Source of the DNA: Methanocella_A sp963769045
GTDB lineage: Archaea; Halobacteriota; Methanocellia; Methanocellales; Methanocellaceae
Assembly (NCBI GenBank): GCA_963769045.1
Contig: CAVYKK010000026.1
Location: 186,001 to 250,000 of the forward strand
Reading direction: 5' to 3'
Length of the DNA: 64,000 nt
In this document: piece by piece, positions 22,674 to 32,237 of the stretch
Numbering within the stretch: the stretch's first letter is position 1
Layout: each line of letters begins with the position of its first letter
Position numbers and translations under genes: made by a program
The notes under the pieces: model-generated
What the model was told of the DNA's origin: nothing
What the model saw: the letters and a program-made list of their open reading frames with translations, nothing else
The model's database searches: none

Positions 22674-25502
22674 ATGGCGAAAGTGAAGGCACATGGGACA
22701 GAATCCACGGACTTCTACCGTGAAATGATCGACAGCGTCAACAGCATTATTATCCGCTGGGACATGGACCTGAATTTCACGTACCTGAACAGGTATGCCC
22801 TGGACTTTTTCGGTTTCAACGGGGAAGACGGGCCCGGCAGGAGCATTATCGGCACCATCGTGCCCGAGACCAGCACGGCAGGTCGGGACCTCATAGCCAT
22901 GTGCCGGGACATTGTCCGCCGCCCGGATCGATATGTGACGAACCTGAACGAGAACATGCGCTGCAATGGCGAGCGCGTGTGGATATCCTGGACCAACACG
23001 GCCGTTCTCGACGAGAGGGGAAATGTCGTCGAAATTCTCTCGGTGGGCAACGACGTAACCGCCCGGAAAAGTGCGGAAGATGCGCTGAGAGAAAGCGATA
23101 TCAACCTCGCCAGGGCGCAAAGCATCGCCCATCTCGGGTTCTGGCTGTGGGATGTCGAAAGCGATACGATCGAGTGGTCCGACGAGACATACCGGCTCAT
23201 GGGGCTGAAGCCCGGAGAGCTGGCCCCTGACTATGTGCAATTCCTGGCATTTGTGCACCCGGACGACAGGGAAAAGGTCAACAATGCAGTCTCGGACGCG
23301 CTTTGCGGGGCGAGGCCATATAATGCCAAGTGGCGGGCACTGACCAGGGATGGCGCCATACGCCACATGCACAGCCAGGCCGAGGTCGTGTTCGAGGACG
23401 GCCGGCCGGTGCGGATGCTGGGCACCATACTGGATATCACGGAACAAAAATGGAGCGAAGAGGAACGGGAGATAACGGTCGCATTCCTCAGGCTGGCGAA
23501 CGATAGCCATGGCACCCGCAACCTGGTCAACGCAGCCACGGCGTTCTTCCGGGAAAAATCCGGTTGCGAGGCCGTCGGCATCCGCCTGCGAGAGGGCGAC
23601 GACTACCCGTATTACGAGACCCGGGGCTTTCCGCCGGAATTCGTCCATGCGGAGAGCGGGCTCTGTCTACGTGATGACGGCGGGCTGCCGGTATACGACT
23701 CCGAGGGAAACCCGGTCCTGGAGTGCATGTGCGGTAACGTGATCCGCAGGAGGTTCGACCCGTCGAAGCCGTTTTTCACCGCCCGGGGGAGCTTCTGGAC
23801 TAACAGCACGACACAGCTGCTCGCCAGTACGACGGAGGCGGACAGACAGGCCCGGACCCGGAACCGGTGTAACGGCGAGGACTATGAATCGGTGGCCGTG
23901 ATCGCCCTTCGCCTGGGGGACGAATGCCTGGGTACCCTTCAGCTGAATGACAGGCATACCGGGCGTTTTACCAGAGATTCCATCGCGCTGTGGGAACGGC
24001 TGTCGGACTACCTGGCAGTGGCGCTGGCCAGGTTCCGCTCGGACGAAGCGCTGCTAGAGAGCGAACAGCGATATCGCTCGTTATTCGAGAACATGGTAGA
24101 AGGGTATGCTTTTTGCAGGATGCTCTACGACGATAACGGGGACCCGGAAGATTTCATTTATCTCGACGTCAACAGCGCGTTCGTGCGCCTGACCGGGCTG
24201 GAAAACGTGACGGGAAAACGAGTCACTGTGGCCGTCCCGGACATCAAAGAAATGCATCCGGAGTTGCTCGAGCTTTGCGGTCGTGTGGCCCGTACAGGGG
24301 AGCCGGAGAGCTTCGAGGTAGAGTACAGGCCTGTCGCGGCATGGCTATCCATTTCAGTCTACAGTATGGAAAGGGGATACTTCACAGCCATATTTGAGAA
24401 TATCACCGAGCGCAAGCAGATCGAGGAAGCGCTGCGGTCGAGCGAGACCAGGTTTCGGGCACTTATCCAGAACTCGTCGGATATCGTCCGGATCATAGGC
24501 AGGGACAGGCGTATCGTGTACGACTCGCCGTCATCGGAAAAAATACTCGGGTATCCACCCGGCTTCACGACAGGGAAATCACCGCTCGATTTCATTCATC
24601 CCGAAGACCGGGAACAAGTCAGTCGAGCCCTGGACGAAGTGCTTGCCCGAAAGAACCCGGGCAGGCCGACGGAGTTCCGGGTCAGGAGAGCCGATGGCAG
24701 CTATGTGGAAGTGGAATCGATCGGGGTCAACCTGGTCGGCACGCCAGGGGTGGATGGCGTCGTGATCACCACCCGCCCGATCACCGAACGCAAGCGGGCG
24801 GAGCAGGACCTGAAAAAGGCCAAACAGCAGGCTGAACTGTACCTCGACCTGATGGGGCACGACATCAACAACTTACATCAGATCGCCATGGGGTATCTCG
24901 AATTTGCCCGGGAGATGGCAGACCCGGAGAGCGGGCAGAAGGAGTTCATTGACAAGCCCTTAGCCGTGCTGCGCAGGAGCGCCAGGCTGATTGACAACGT
25001 GAGGAAGCTGCAGAGGCTTAGCGATGGCGCGGTCCCGAAAGGCCCGGTAGACGTGAGGGAGACGCTTGCCGAAGCGTTGAGTGAGTATACAGATCTGCCT
25101 GTCAAAACGATCGGCCTGGATTGTCATGACGACAGGCACTGCCGCGTCGTCGCGAGTGAGCTTTTGCACGACGTGTTTACCAACCTGATCGACAATGCGA
25201 TAAAGCACGCGGGGCATAACCCCGATATCGAGGTAAGCTTTGAAAATGTCCGGGAGACGGGCTCGGATTTTTACAGGGTGGCCGTGGAAGACAACGGCCC
25301 GGGCATTCCCGATCACATGAAAGGAAAGATATTCAACCGGCTCCTCCGGGGCGATGCCCGTGCCAAGGGCATGGGCCTGGGCCTGTACATCGTGAAGTCC
25401 CTCGTGGAGAGCTATAATGGCCGGGTATGGGTCGAGGACAGAATTGCCGGGGACCATACGAAGGGAGCCAGGTTCGTGGTCGTGCTGCCGGCCGTCGATT
25501 AG
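22674..25502 (+). CDS. Multi-PAS/GAF sensor histidine kinase
   Basis: A 942-residue soluble kinase. Order: PAS (about 12-130), PAS with PAC (about 140-265, ending TILDITEQK), GAF with a CMCGNVIRRRFD segment (about 275-460), PAS (about 470-590), PAS (about 595-720), a phosphoacceptor helix LYLDLMGHDINNLHQIAMGY with the likely His in GHDINN, and a HATPase domain with N box LIDNAIKHAG, G1 VEDNGPGIP and G2 AKGMGLGLYIV. This is typical of methanogen cytoplasmic kinases that sense redox or small molecules. No response regulator is adjacent; the nearest single-domain receiver is at 35.7 kb. Confidence 0.9.
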   Translation: MAKVKAHGTESTDFYREMIDSVNSIIIRWDMDLNFTYLNRYALDFFGFNGEDGPGRSIIGTIVPETSTAGRDLIAMCRDIVRRPDRYVTNLNENMRCNGERVWISWTNTAVLDERGNVVEILSVGNDVTARKSAEDALRESDINLARAQSIAHLGFWLWDVESDTIEWSDETYRLMGLKPGELAPDYVQFLAFVHPDDREKVNNAVSDALCGARPYNAKWRALTRDGAIRHMHSQAEVVFEDGRPVRMLGTILDITEQKWSEEEREITVAFLRLANDSHGTRNLVNAATAFFREKSGCEAVGIRLREGDDYPYYETRGFPPEFVHAESGLCLRDDGGLPVYDSEGNPVLECMCGNVIRRRFDPSKPFFTARGSFWTNSTTQLLASTTEADRQARTRNRCNGEDYESVAVIALRLGDECLGTLQLNDRHTGRFTRDSIALWERLSDYLAVALARFRSDEALLESEQRYRSLFENMVEGYAFCRMLYDDNGDPEDFIYLDVNSAFVRLTGLENVTGKRVTVAVPDIKEMHPELLELCGRVARTGEPESFEVEYRPVAAWLSISVYSMERGYFTAIFENITERKQIEEALRSSETRFRALIQNSSDIVRIIGRDRRIVYDSPSSEKILGYPPGFTTGKSPLDFIHPEDREQVSRALDEVLARKNPGRPTEFRVRRADGSYVEVESIGVNLVGTPGVDGVVITTRPITERKRAEQDLKKAKQQAELYLDLMGHDINNLHQIAMGYLEFAREMADPESGQKEFIDKPLAVLRRSARLIDNVRKLQRLSDGAVPKGPVDVRETLAEALSEYTDLPVKTIGLDCHDDRHCRVVASELLHDVFTNLIDNAIKHAGHNPDIEVSFENVRETGSDFYRVAVEDNGPGIPDHMKGKIFNRLLRGDARAKGMGLGLYIVKSLVESYNGRVWVEDRIAGDHTKGARFVVVLPAVD

Positions 25503-25634
25503 ATACTGTCAGGCCATCGCGACGCATCCCGCGTTTTCTGCTGCCTGCCCGGGATTTTCGGCCTGCATCTACATAATGGCAGAGAGACATATGATTCATG
25601 GCGATGCCGACGCAGGTATACGGGAGACCATGGC

Positions 25635-26120
25635 ATGTCAGAACTGGATAACAAGGCACTGGTACGCAGGTTCTATAACGAGTTTTACGGCAAGAAAAAC
25701 ACGGAGGCCATTGACGACATTTACGCTGCCGGCTATGTCCATCACACGCCGGACGTCCTCGGCGGCCAGATGGATTTCTATGATTTTAAGAAACGCGGGA
25801 TGGATATGCTGAGCGCGTTTCCGGACTGCAGCAGGGAGATCGAAGACCAGGTCGCCGAAGGCGACAGGGTCGTGACGCGATCGGTCACGCGCGGCACCCA
25901 GACAAGCGATCTGCCCAACCTTCCCGCCCGGGGAAGGAGGATCGAAGTGCAGTCCATCGTCATCAACCGGATAGAGGACGGAAAGATCGTCGAAGGCTGG
26001 GAGTCCTACGATTCGCTGGGCATGATGATGCAGCTCGACGTCGTCCACATGGTCAGCACCCTGAGCAGGGCCCGCCATGAGCGCGGGGATGTCATGCCAG
26101 GGATGAAGTGGCCAGAGTAG
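25635..26120 (+). CDS. SnoaL-like (NTF2-fold) protein
   Basis: A 161-residue protein with the SnoaL/ester-cyclase pattern: NKALVRRFYNEFYGKKN, DIYAAGYVHHTPDV, FPDCSREIEDQVAEGDRVVTR, and IEVQSIVINRIEDGKIVEGWESYD. The fold is a cone-shaped barrel used by small enzymes and ligand-binding proteins. Substrate unknown. A separate gene with its own start at 25635. Confidence 0.8.
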   Translation: MSELDNKALVRRFYNEFYGKKNTEAIDDIYAAGYVHHTPDVLGGQMDFYDFKKRGMDMLSAFPDCSREIEDQVAEGDRVVTRSVTRGTQTSDLPNLPARGRRIEVQSIVINRIEDGKIVEGWESYDSLGMMMQLDVVHMVSTLSRARHERGDVMPGMKWPE

Positions 26121-26202
26121 CCGTAAGCTGATGCTACGAGGCTTTTATAATCATCATTATTTTTGCTGACTTTATCGTCATTCCTGAAAAATCGTATATG
26201 CT

Positions 26203-26340
26203 GAGAAGGCATCAGACACGAAGGCCACAATGGCCACAATGGCCACAAAGTCCTTTTTATGTTGGGGCTTCCATGAACCTTTCTAAAACGTTCGTTGTGG
26301 CCTTCGTGGCCTTCGTGGCCTTCGTGTCTGATGCCTTCTC
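26203..26340. repeat. Hairpin of GGCCACAA/TTCGTGGCC tandem units
   Basis: The left arm at 26203-26250 starts GAGAAGGCATCAGACACGAA and continues with three GGCCACAA units. The right arm at 26294-26340 is its near-perfect reverse complement. They enclose a 43-bp loop. The structure lies between the SnoaL-like gene and the small-peptide gene. Confidence 0.75.
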
Positions 26341-26388
26341 ATCCTGTAAAAAAGAAATACGAATAACTTTATTGCAATAAATAAGAAA

Positions 26389-26576
26389 CTATTTATAGCC
26401 GAAGCCATTACTATACAAATGTGTGCTATGTTATAGCATGGCATGCTTTGAGGTGAGATAAAGACGGCATTGCAACGGGTCCATAGCTGTTAGTATGTCG
26501 GAGACTGTCGGGGTGTAATGCAGGCGGGCGCAGACACGCCTGCCGGGGCTGAAAAGAGACAACGGAGGTTACGAAA
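26389..26576 (+). promoter_or_regulatory. Putative promoter and leader of the 28-residue peptide gene
   Basis: A TATA-like CTATTTATAG lies at 26389-26400. It is followed by a small palindrome TGCTATGTTATAGCA (about 26426-26440) and a further GC-rich hairpin (GGCGGGCG..CGCCTGCC, near 26523-26544). A strong GGAGG lies 8-9 bases before the ATG. The leader would be about 150 bases, long for an archaeal gene. Confidence 0.4.
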
Positions 26577-26663
26577 ATGGCAGAATGGCTACAGCTATTA
26601 ATCGAGTTCGTGCAGTGGATCATAGAGCATTTACCGGGCATATTAAGCCTGTTCGGGCTCTGA
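26577..26663 (+). CDS. 28-residue amphipathic/hydrophobic peptide
   Basis: The ORF encodes a 28-residue peptide starting MAEWLQLLIEFVQWIIEH and ending LPGILSLFGL. It is a Trp-containing amphipathic helix, a Pro-Gly hinge and a hydrophobic tail, with no Cys and few charges. The translation signal is unusually good (AACGGAGGTT, then ACGAAA before the ATG), and a strong GC hairpin terminator follows 58 bases after the stop. Together these favour a real gene. Its size and character recall leaderless bacteriocins, small membrane-active toxins and regulatory membrane peptides. It could also be a substrate for the radical SAM enzyme at 27028, though it has no Cys. Confidence 0.6.
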   Translation: MAEWLQLLIEFVQWIIEHLPGILSLFGL

Positions 26664-26720
26664 CCGGCATGTTCCGCCTCCATGTGAGTAGCAGGTTAAA
26701 ACGATAAAGCTGCGGATACA

Positions 26721-26763
26721 GGAGCCCCGGCAGGGGCAACGCCGGGGCTCCCTCCTCCTTTTT
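26721..26763 (+). terminator. Strong hairpin terminator after the small peptide gene
   Basis: GGAGCCCCGGC (26721-26731) and GCCGGGGCTCC (26741-26751) form a perfect 11-bp stem with a 9-base loop. CTCCTCC and a T-run follow up to 26763. Confidence 0.75.
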
Positions 26764-26957
26764 GAGGTCTCAGAGGTTTCTAGAGGTCACAGAGCTCAGC
26801 ACAGAGGTCACAGAGGCCACAAAGGTATTCACAGAGGTTTGTTTTAATAACATGGCTTCCGCAGCCTTATTTTATAAAAGTCCTCTGTGTTGTCCTCTGT
26901 GACCTCTGTGACCTCTGTGCTGAGCTCTGTGACCTCTCGTAAACCTCCGTGACCTCC
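26764..26957. repeat. Hairpin of GAGGTCACA units, family member 1
   Basis: The left arm has GAGGTCTCAGAGGTTTCTAG, then GCACAGAGGTCACAGAGGCC. The right arm has CCTCTGTGACCTCTGTGACC and CTGAGCTCTGTGACCTCT, the imperfect reverse complement. The loop near 26840-26875 is AT rich. Closely related copies occupy 37315-37560 and 39765-39985. It separates the small-peptide gene from the radical SAM gene. Confidence 0.75.
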
Positions 26958-27027
26958 CGCAGCGAAGATATATCTATCCTCAAGGCATACGCTTCTTTCT
27001 GACACAGGCAACGAGGGTGTTCCGCAA

Positions 27028-28186
27028 ATGACTTTTCACGTGATGATAGTCCCGACGTTAGGCTGCCCGGCCAGCTGCAGCTATTGCTGGAGCTCGGACA
27101 AAGGCTCGCCGATCATGAGCATCGATACGGTCAAAGAGACGGTCGAGTGGCTCCGGGAGTTCCGGCAGGACTCGGTCACTGTCACTTTCCACGGCGGAGA
27201 ACCGCTGCTCGCCGGCGCCGAAATTCTACGCGAAAGCGTTGCCGATCATCGCGAAAGGCCTGGCGGATCAGGGTGTCATGTTCGCCATGCAGACGAACCT
27301 CTGGGTGATGACGCCGGAGCTGGCAAAAATCCTGGCGAAGTATAACATTCCGCTGGGCTCCAGCCTGGATGGGCCGAAAGAGCTGAATGACTCGCAGCGC
27401 GGCAAGGGCTATTTCGACCGGACCATGCGCGGCTACCAGATTGCCCTTGACAATGGATTAAAGGTCAGCTTTATCTGTACGTTCACCGGGGAGTCGGTAA
27501 AACGCAGGGAGGAGATTTTCAACTTCTACCTCGAGAACGGCTTTAACCTGAAGCTGCACCCGGCACTGCCGTCGCTCCGCGACCACGCGCGCGACAAATG
27601 GGCGCTGGAGCCAGAGGAATACGGCGACCTGTTGTTCTACTTACTGGACAAATACATGGAAAACATGGGCCGGATAGAGGTCATGAACATCGACCACCTG
27701 TGCAAGTGTGTCTTCACCGGCAGAGGGACAGTCTGTACCTTCGTGGACTGCATGGACAGCACCTACGCGGTGGGGCCGGACGGGAGCATCTATCCCTGTT
27801 ACCGCTTCGTCGGCATGCCGGAATATGTGATTGGCAACGTCCGTGATCGTCCGACGAAGGCCGACCTGCAGAACTCTCCCGCAGGAAAGCTCATGCAACA
27901 GTACAAGAAGCACGTGGACAAAGAGTGTAAAAGCTGTGCCCATATCAAGTACTGCAGGGGCGGATGCCCGTACAACGCAATCGTGCCGTCCGGCGGTAAA
28001 ATCAAAGGCGTGGACCCCCATTGTATCGCCTACAGGCGCATTTTCGACGAGATAAAAGACCGGCTGGATAAAGAGATGTTCGGGTCGTCCTCTCTCGAGA
28101 CGGCTACCTTCGGCATGGCGCCCATGAGCACCGCCCGTACTGGTGTCATGTCTATTATGATGAAGAAGCTGGAACAGGACTTCTAA
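27028..28186 (+). CDS. Radical SAM/SPASM peptide-modifying enzyme, frameshifted
   Basis: The first frame gives MTFHVMIVPTLGCPASCSYC, with CxxxCxxC at Cys13, Cys17 and Cys20, and VTFHGGEPLLAGAE, then leaves the family. The next frame takes over with ALPIIAKGLADQ, MQTNLWVMTPELA and GSSLDGP. It ends in a SPASM domain with auxiliary-cluster cysteines (CTFVDC, IYPCYR, CKSCAHIKYCRGGCPYNA). Removing one A from GAAA at 27220-27223 restores a continuous protein of about 385 residues. It resembles the methanogen peptide-modifying radical SAM group (TIGR04083/anaerobic sulfatase-maturase-like). A TATA-like box is at 26967-26976. No precursor peptide adjoins it except the candidate at 26577. Confidence 0.8.
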
Positions 28187-28356
28187 GGCCGGTAACCGGG
28201 CTAATCTGTGCTGTGCGTACGCTTTCAGGCAGACATATGCGCTGGCACAAATTAACGGTTATACTCCGGCAATTGGACGATCCGGCGATAAAAGATTTAT
28301 AGGCTGCAGCCTATTATTCGCCCAATAAGTGTCAACAATCGAGTTCGTGATTTTCT

Positions 28357-28932
28357 ATGACAGGTAAAAAAATGCTAATAGCTGCAATCCTGCTGGTATC
28401 CGCCGTCGTGCTGATGGCCGGATGCACAGGGCAGTCCAATACAGTGGTTAAGGCAGGAGACAACGTAACCGTCGACTATACCGGATGGTTCGACGACGGT
28501 ACCATCTTCGACACATCGAACGCGTCAGTAGCATACCAGGCTGGCCTTTATGACCCGGAAATGACGTATGCGCCCCTCTCGTTCGTCGTCGGCAACGATG
28601 AAGTCATCCAGGGATTCGACGATGCCGTCAGAGGCATGAAGGTCGGCGAGACGAAAAATATCACCATTGAGGCAGCGGATGCCTATGGCGAATATGACTC
28701 GACACTGATCCTGCCGATCAACATGAGCGACCTGACGGACGCCGGCATCACACCAGAGGTCAACGACACGCTGTATTTTAACATGAACCCGGTCACCGTC
28801 GTCAGTATCCCGAACAACACGACCGTGATGATCGACTTCAACAGCCCGATGGCCGGCAAGCGGCTGCACTTCTCGGTGAAAGTACTGAGCATCGAGACGC
28901 CCGCTGCCACACCGACGCCGAAGTCTGGTTGA
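28357..28932 (+). CDS. FKBP-type peptidyl-prolyl isomerase, lipoprotein
   Basis: A 191-residue protein with a lipobox-like signal (AAILLVSAVVLMAGCTGQ), which anchors it outside the membrane. The FKBP domain has VKAGDNVTVDYTGWFDDGTI, FVVGNDEVIQGFDDAVRGMK and GETKNITIEAADAYGEYDST, followed by an insert-in-flap segment of the SlyD type. A Thr/Pro-rich tail ends the protein. It should catalyse prolyl isomerisation in exported proteins. Confidence 0.92.
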   Translation: MTGKKMLIAAILLVSAVVLMAGCTGQSNTVVKAGDNVTVDYTGWFDDGTIFDTSNASVAYQAGLYDPEMTYAPLSFVVGNDEVIQGFDDAVRGMKVGETKNITIEAADAYGEYDSTLILPINMSDLTDAGITPEVNDTLYFNMNPVTVVSIPNNTTVMIDFNSPMAGKRLHFSVKVLSIETPAATPTPKSG

Positions 28933-29012
28933 AGATCGAAAATGGCTGGCGCTCCGGCAGGAGTGCCAGTATTCGCTTTTTAAGTTAGCCGCACTCTGGC
29001 TGTCGAAGTCAT

Positions 29013-30431
29013 TCACAGCTTTTTCACATGCTGGGCTATGGGCGGCACCTGTACCTTGCGCAGGTTGCCCCGGGCCAGGGATAATGCGACGCCGATAACG
29101 CAAAGCACGGCCATGATGACGAAGGTCACCTGTATGCTCTGCATGAGCAGGTCGTACGGGCCGGTCTTCGGTATCTCCGTATGGCCCATGAACACAGTAA
29201 AGATCAGGTTGGCTATGCCGAGGCTCAGCATCTGGCCGATGAGCCGCATGGTGCTCACCATGCCCGAGGCTACGCCGTAGTCACGCTTCTCTACGGCACT
29301 CATGATCGCGTTGGTGTTGGGCGACGAGAAGAAAGCAAAGCCCAGGCCGAGGAACATCAGGCCCGCGATGATCATCCATAACGGTGTGTCCGGCGTGAGC
29401 AGAGCGAACAGCACCAGACCGGCTGCGCACAGCGCCATGCCGGCCGACGCCACGATGCGCGGCTCCACCCGGTCGGACAGACGGCCCGTCATGGGCGAGA
29501 ACACGGCCATGATCAGCGGCTGGGCGATCAGGATGATACCGGCCGTCAGCGCGTCGAACCCGCCGATCTTCTGCAGGTAGAGGCTCAGCATGAAGGCGAC
29601 CGATGCGGTCGCACAATAGTTGATGAGCGCCGCCAGGTTCGAGAACATGAACACGTTATTCTTCCGGAAAATGCTGACCTTGACTATGGGGTTCTTGTGC
29701 CGCAGCTCCCACCAGAAGAAGGCGGCCATGAGGACCAGGCTGAACCCGAAGAGGCCAGCGCCGAACGTCTCCTGCAGGTGGGCCAGGCCCCACATCAGCG
29801 ATACCAGCATCGCCCCGTAGAGCACAGTCCCGGGCAGGTCGAACGGTCCGGTCTTCGCCGCAGGCCCTTCGTCGGCGATCTTCCAGAAAGCGAGCAGGGC
29901 TACGACCAGGGCGTACACGGCGATCCCCGCGTAGATGAACCGCCAGCTGCCGAAGTGCGTGATGAAGCCGCCCAGTGACGGGCCCAGCGACAGCCCCATG
30001 TACGTGACTGCGATGTTGATGCCCAGCACCTTGCCTCGCTCCTTCAGCGGGTACGCCGACGTCAGGATAGCCACGGACGTGCCGAAGATCATAGCACTGC
30101 CGATGCCCTCGACAGCACGGGACGCAATGAGCATGAGGATCGAGTTGGACGCGGCGCACAGGACGGAAGACATCACGACGATCAGCAGCCCGGCGACAAA
30201 GACCTTCTTCCGGCCGAACTGGTCGGCGATGCGCCCGAAGGGGACCACGAAAATGGCTGCAGAGAGGATGAAGCCGGTGACCACCCAGTTCAACAAAGCC
30301 TGGTCAGCGACCGCAAACTCATTGTTGATGGTCGGCAGCGCAATGTTGACGGACGTCGACAGGAAGGGCGTGGTGAAGGCAGTCAGACACGTGATGAGAA
30401 GCACCATTCGCCTATAGTTTTCAGGAGCCAT
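29013..30431 (-). CDS. MFS drug exporter, DHA2 (14-helix) family
   Basis: A 472-residue protein with about fourteen membrane helices. The motif A region reads GRIADQFGRKKVFVAGLLI (residues about 66-84). LNWVVTGFILSAAIFVVPFG precedes it and GPSLGGFITHFGSWRF follows as the motif C region of antiporters. A second motif A-like GRLSDRVEPR lies in the C-terminal half. A proton-driven export of drugs or metabolites is expected. A TATA-like box (rc of GAATATAAATA near 30508) precedes the ATG at 30431. Confidence 0.9.
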   Translation of the reverse strand: MAPENYRRMVLLITCLTAFTTPFLSTSVNIALPTINNEFAVADQALLNWVVTGFILSAAIFVVPFGRIADQFGRKKVFVAGLLIVVMSSVLCAASNSILMLIASRAVEGIGSAMIFGTSVAILTSAYPLKERGKVLGINIAVTYMGLSLGPSLGGFITHFGSWRFIYAGIAVYALVVALLAFWKIADEGPAAKTGPFDLPGTVLYGAMLVSLMWGLAHLQETFGAGLFGFSLVLMAAFFWWELRHKNPIVKVSIFRKNNVFMFSNLAALINYCATASVAFMLSLYLQKIGGFDALTAGIILIAQPLIMAVFSPMTGRLSDRVEPRIVASAGMALCAAGLVLFALLTPDTPLWMIIAGLMFLGLGFAFFSSPNTNAIMSAVEKRDYGVASGMVSTMRLIGQMLSLGIANLIFTVFMGHTEIPKTGPYDLLMQSIQVTFVIMAVLCVIGVALSLARGNLRKVQVPPIAQHVKKL

Positions 30432-30635
30432 GGTTAACGAACACCCGCCTGCGTCAGCATTTAGCGGTCATGCCATCACTGGCGTAGCATAGTTGGTTTA
30501 AACGCCAGAATATAAATACATCGCGCTATGGCCGAAAAACATGGCAACCGCCTGTCCGGTTCAGGCATATCATTTGTGCCCTGCGGCTTTAACAAGAGAG
30601 CCCTGCAGCCCGGTCACGCGCGCATTTTATGGATT

Positions 30636-31595
30636 CTACCACCGCGTGGTCACCCGGGTGCCGGACAGGGAACAGGCACGTACGTCGCTGCACATCTCCC
30701 CGATACACTGGTGGCGTAACGTGTAGACCTCGACCATGTGGTGGGGGTGATACCGCGTCTTCGCCTCACGGAGCCCGGCGACGCCCATATCGCTCTCGCG
30801 GTTGACATACTCGAAATTACCGGCCAGCACGGCGGCAGTCTCTGCGTTGATCGCCTTGTAGATGCCCTCGTAGCCATCCAGCCCCTTCTCGAAGTGCACG
30901 AGTGCGGTGTCCGTGTTCAGCGGCTCGAAGATCGACATGGCCCCGATCTTCCCCTCCACCCGGATGAGAAGGCCGGAGAGCTTCAGCGCGTCGAAATGGT
31001 CGATGGCGAACATGACGGCGTCCTTTTCATTCTCGAGCACCTCGTCGCCCTCGCACAGTTTCCACTCGCACCACTGGTCGAGGAACTCATTGACCTCACG
31101 GCTGTTCCCGGCAGAGATAGGCTCCACTGTGTAGGCAAAGCTCTTCTTGAACTTATTGAGCTGGCGGCGGGTCGAGTGGAACAGCCCGTTGGGCAGCTCA
31201 GCCAGATCTTTCGTGCGGTAGACGTACTCAAAATGATCCCGGTCCGGGACGATGTCCGCCGGCCCGAAGGAAGCCTGCATCCATTCGGCGGTCGGCCCGT
31301 CGATCAGCACCATGGGCGTGCAGTCGCTCACCTCGTCCCCGAGCTTGATCAGGTCGGCCATCAGCGCCGGGTCACGCGGGCCTATGGGAGGGCGGAACCG
31401 GGTGATGCCTTCGATTGTGCTCGCGATGATTACGCTGTCGTTCACCTGTGCGTAGCTGTAATGCGCATAGTGGTTCCAGCAGGCCATATTGGTGAAGGTG
31501 TTATCGCTGTGCACCTGCGGGTACTTAGCGTAGAGCGCGGCGAAGAAGTCACGGTCCTCCAGACGGACCGGCCGGAAATCGTTAAGAGATAACAT
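30636..31595 (-). CDS. DUF2156 (phosphatidylglycerol lysyltransferase C-terminal-like) protein
   Basis: A 319-residue protein with two tandem GNAT-like halves, as in DUF2156: FRPVRLEDRDFFAALYAKYPQ, then TFTNMACWNHYAHYSYAQVND, LPNGLFHSTRRQLNKFKKSF, and HFEKGLDGYEGIYKAINAETA near the end. Relatives transfer aminoacyl groups to lipids or serve as acyltransferases. There is no membrane domain here. It starts right after the stop of the GNAT gene at 31596, so both form one operon. Confidence 0.85.
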   Translation of the reverse strand: MLSLNDFRPVRLEDRDFFAALYAKYPQVHSDNTFTNMACWNHYAHYSYAQVNDSVIIASTIEGITRFRPPIGPRDPALMADLIKLGDEVSDCTPMVLIDGPTAEWMQASFGPADIVPDRDHFEYVYRTKDLAELPNGLFHSTRRQLNKFKKSFAYTVEPISAGNSREVNEFLDQWCEWKLCEGDEVLENEKDAVMFAIDHFDALKLSGLLIRVEGKIGAMSIFEPLNTDTALVHFEKGLDGYEGIYKAINAETAAVLAGNFEYVNRESDMGVAGLREAKTRYHPHHMVEVYTLRHQCIGEMCSDVRACSLSGTRVTTRW

Positions 31596-32033
31596 TCAGG
31601 GACACCTCGATAAGAGCATGGGGACATGCCCTGACATGACCTTGAAACCGAGGGACTCGTAAAATCGTTCCGAGCCCGGCTCGGCGATCAGCCCGATCCA
31701 GTCCACGCCACGTGCCTTGCAGGCCTCGACGAGCGTGGCGACGATCTTCGTGCCTATGCCGCTGTTCCGGTAGCCGGGCAGGACGACAAGGTCCTGGACA
31801 TAGCCGTCCGAGACGCCGTCAGACAGGACCCGGCCCATGCCGGCCAGCCGCGACGTCTTCCGGTCGATGGCGACGGCGAAGGCGAAGCTCCCCTGCATCA
31901 GCGGCAGCAGGCCCGACGCCTCGTAGGTCTCCTTCCACCAGCCGCCGGCACGGTAGAGATCGGCGATCTCGTCGACGTTCCACGCGTCGACTAGCCGGAC
32001 ATCAATATCATGCATGTCGATACCGTCACCCAT
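31596..32033 (-). CDS. GNAT N-acetyltransferase
   Basis: About 145 residues. The core motif VVLPGYRNSGIGTKIVATLV (acetyl-CoA loop R/Q-x-x-G-I-G) and GSERFYESLGFKVM (motif B) are complete. I choose the ATG at 32033 (MGDGIDMHDIDV). An ATG at 32015 is equally possible, and the frame opens earlier at 32084 without family-like residues. It is directly followed by the DUF2156 gene on the same strand. Confidence 0.85.
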   Translation of the reverse strand: MGDGIDMHDIDVRLVDAWNVDEIADLYRAGGWWKETYEASGLLPLMQGSFAFAVAIDRKTSRLAGMGRVLSDGVSDGYVQDLVVLPGYRNSGIGTKIVATLVEACKARGVDWIGLIAEPGSERFYESLGFKVMSGHVPMLLSRCP

Positions 32034-32237
32034 GGGACGGGAATATCGTGACGAAACCTTAAAGCCCTTGTGGCTTTTATTCACGAACCGCCCGAGCGAC
32101 TTTACCGGGGTATCAGGAGCCCCTCTATGGCAGGGTTTTGTCAGGTATCAACGATGAAAACCAGTATACTGGCCGATGTCAGGGCACGCGTGCGCGCGCG
32201 AGCGGCCGGGCAGGATTGCCTGTAGCATGTAAAAATA

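Noticed and set aside
30528..30719. Small plus-strand ORF beyond the DUF2156 gene
   Set aside because: It overlaps the coding end of a well-supported minus-strand gene and shows no motif or ribosome site.
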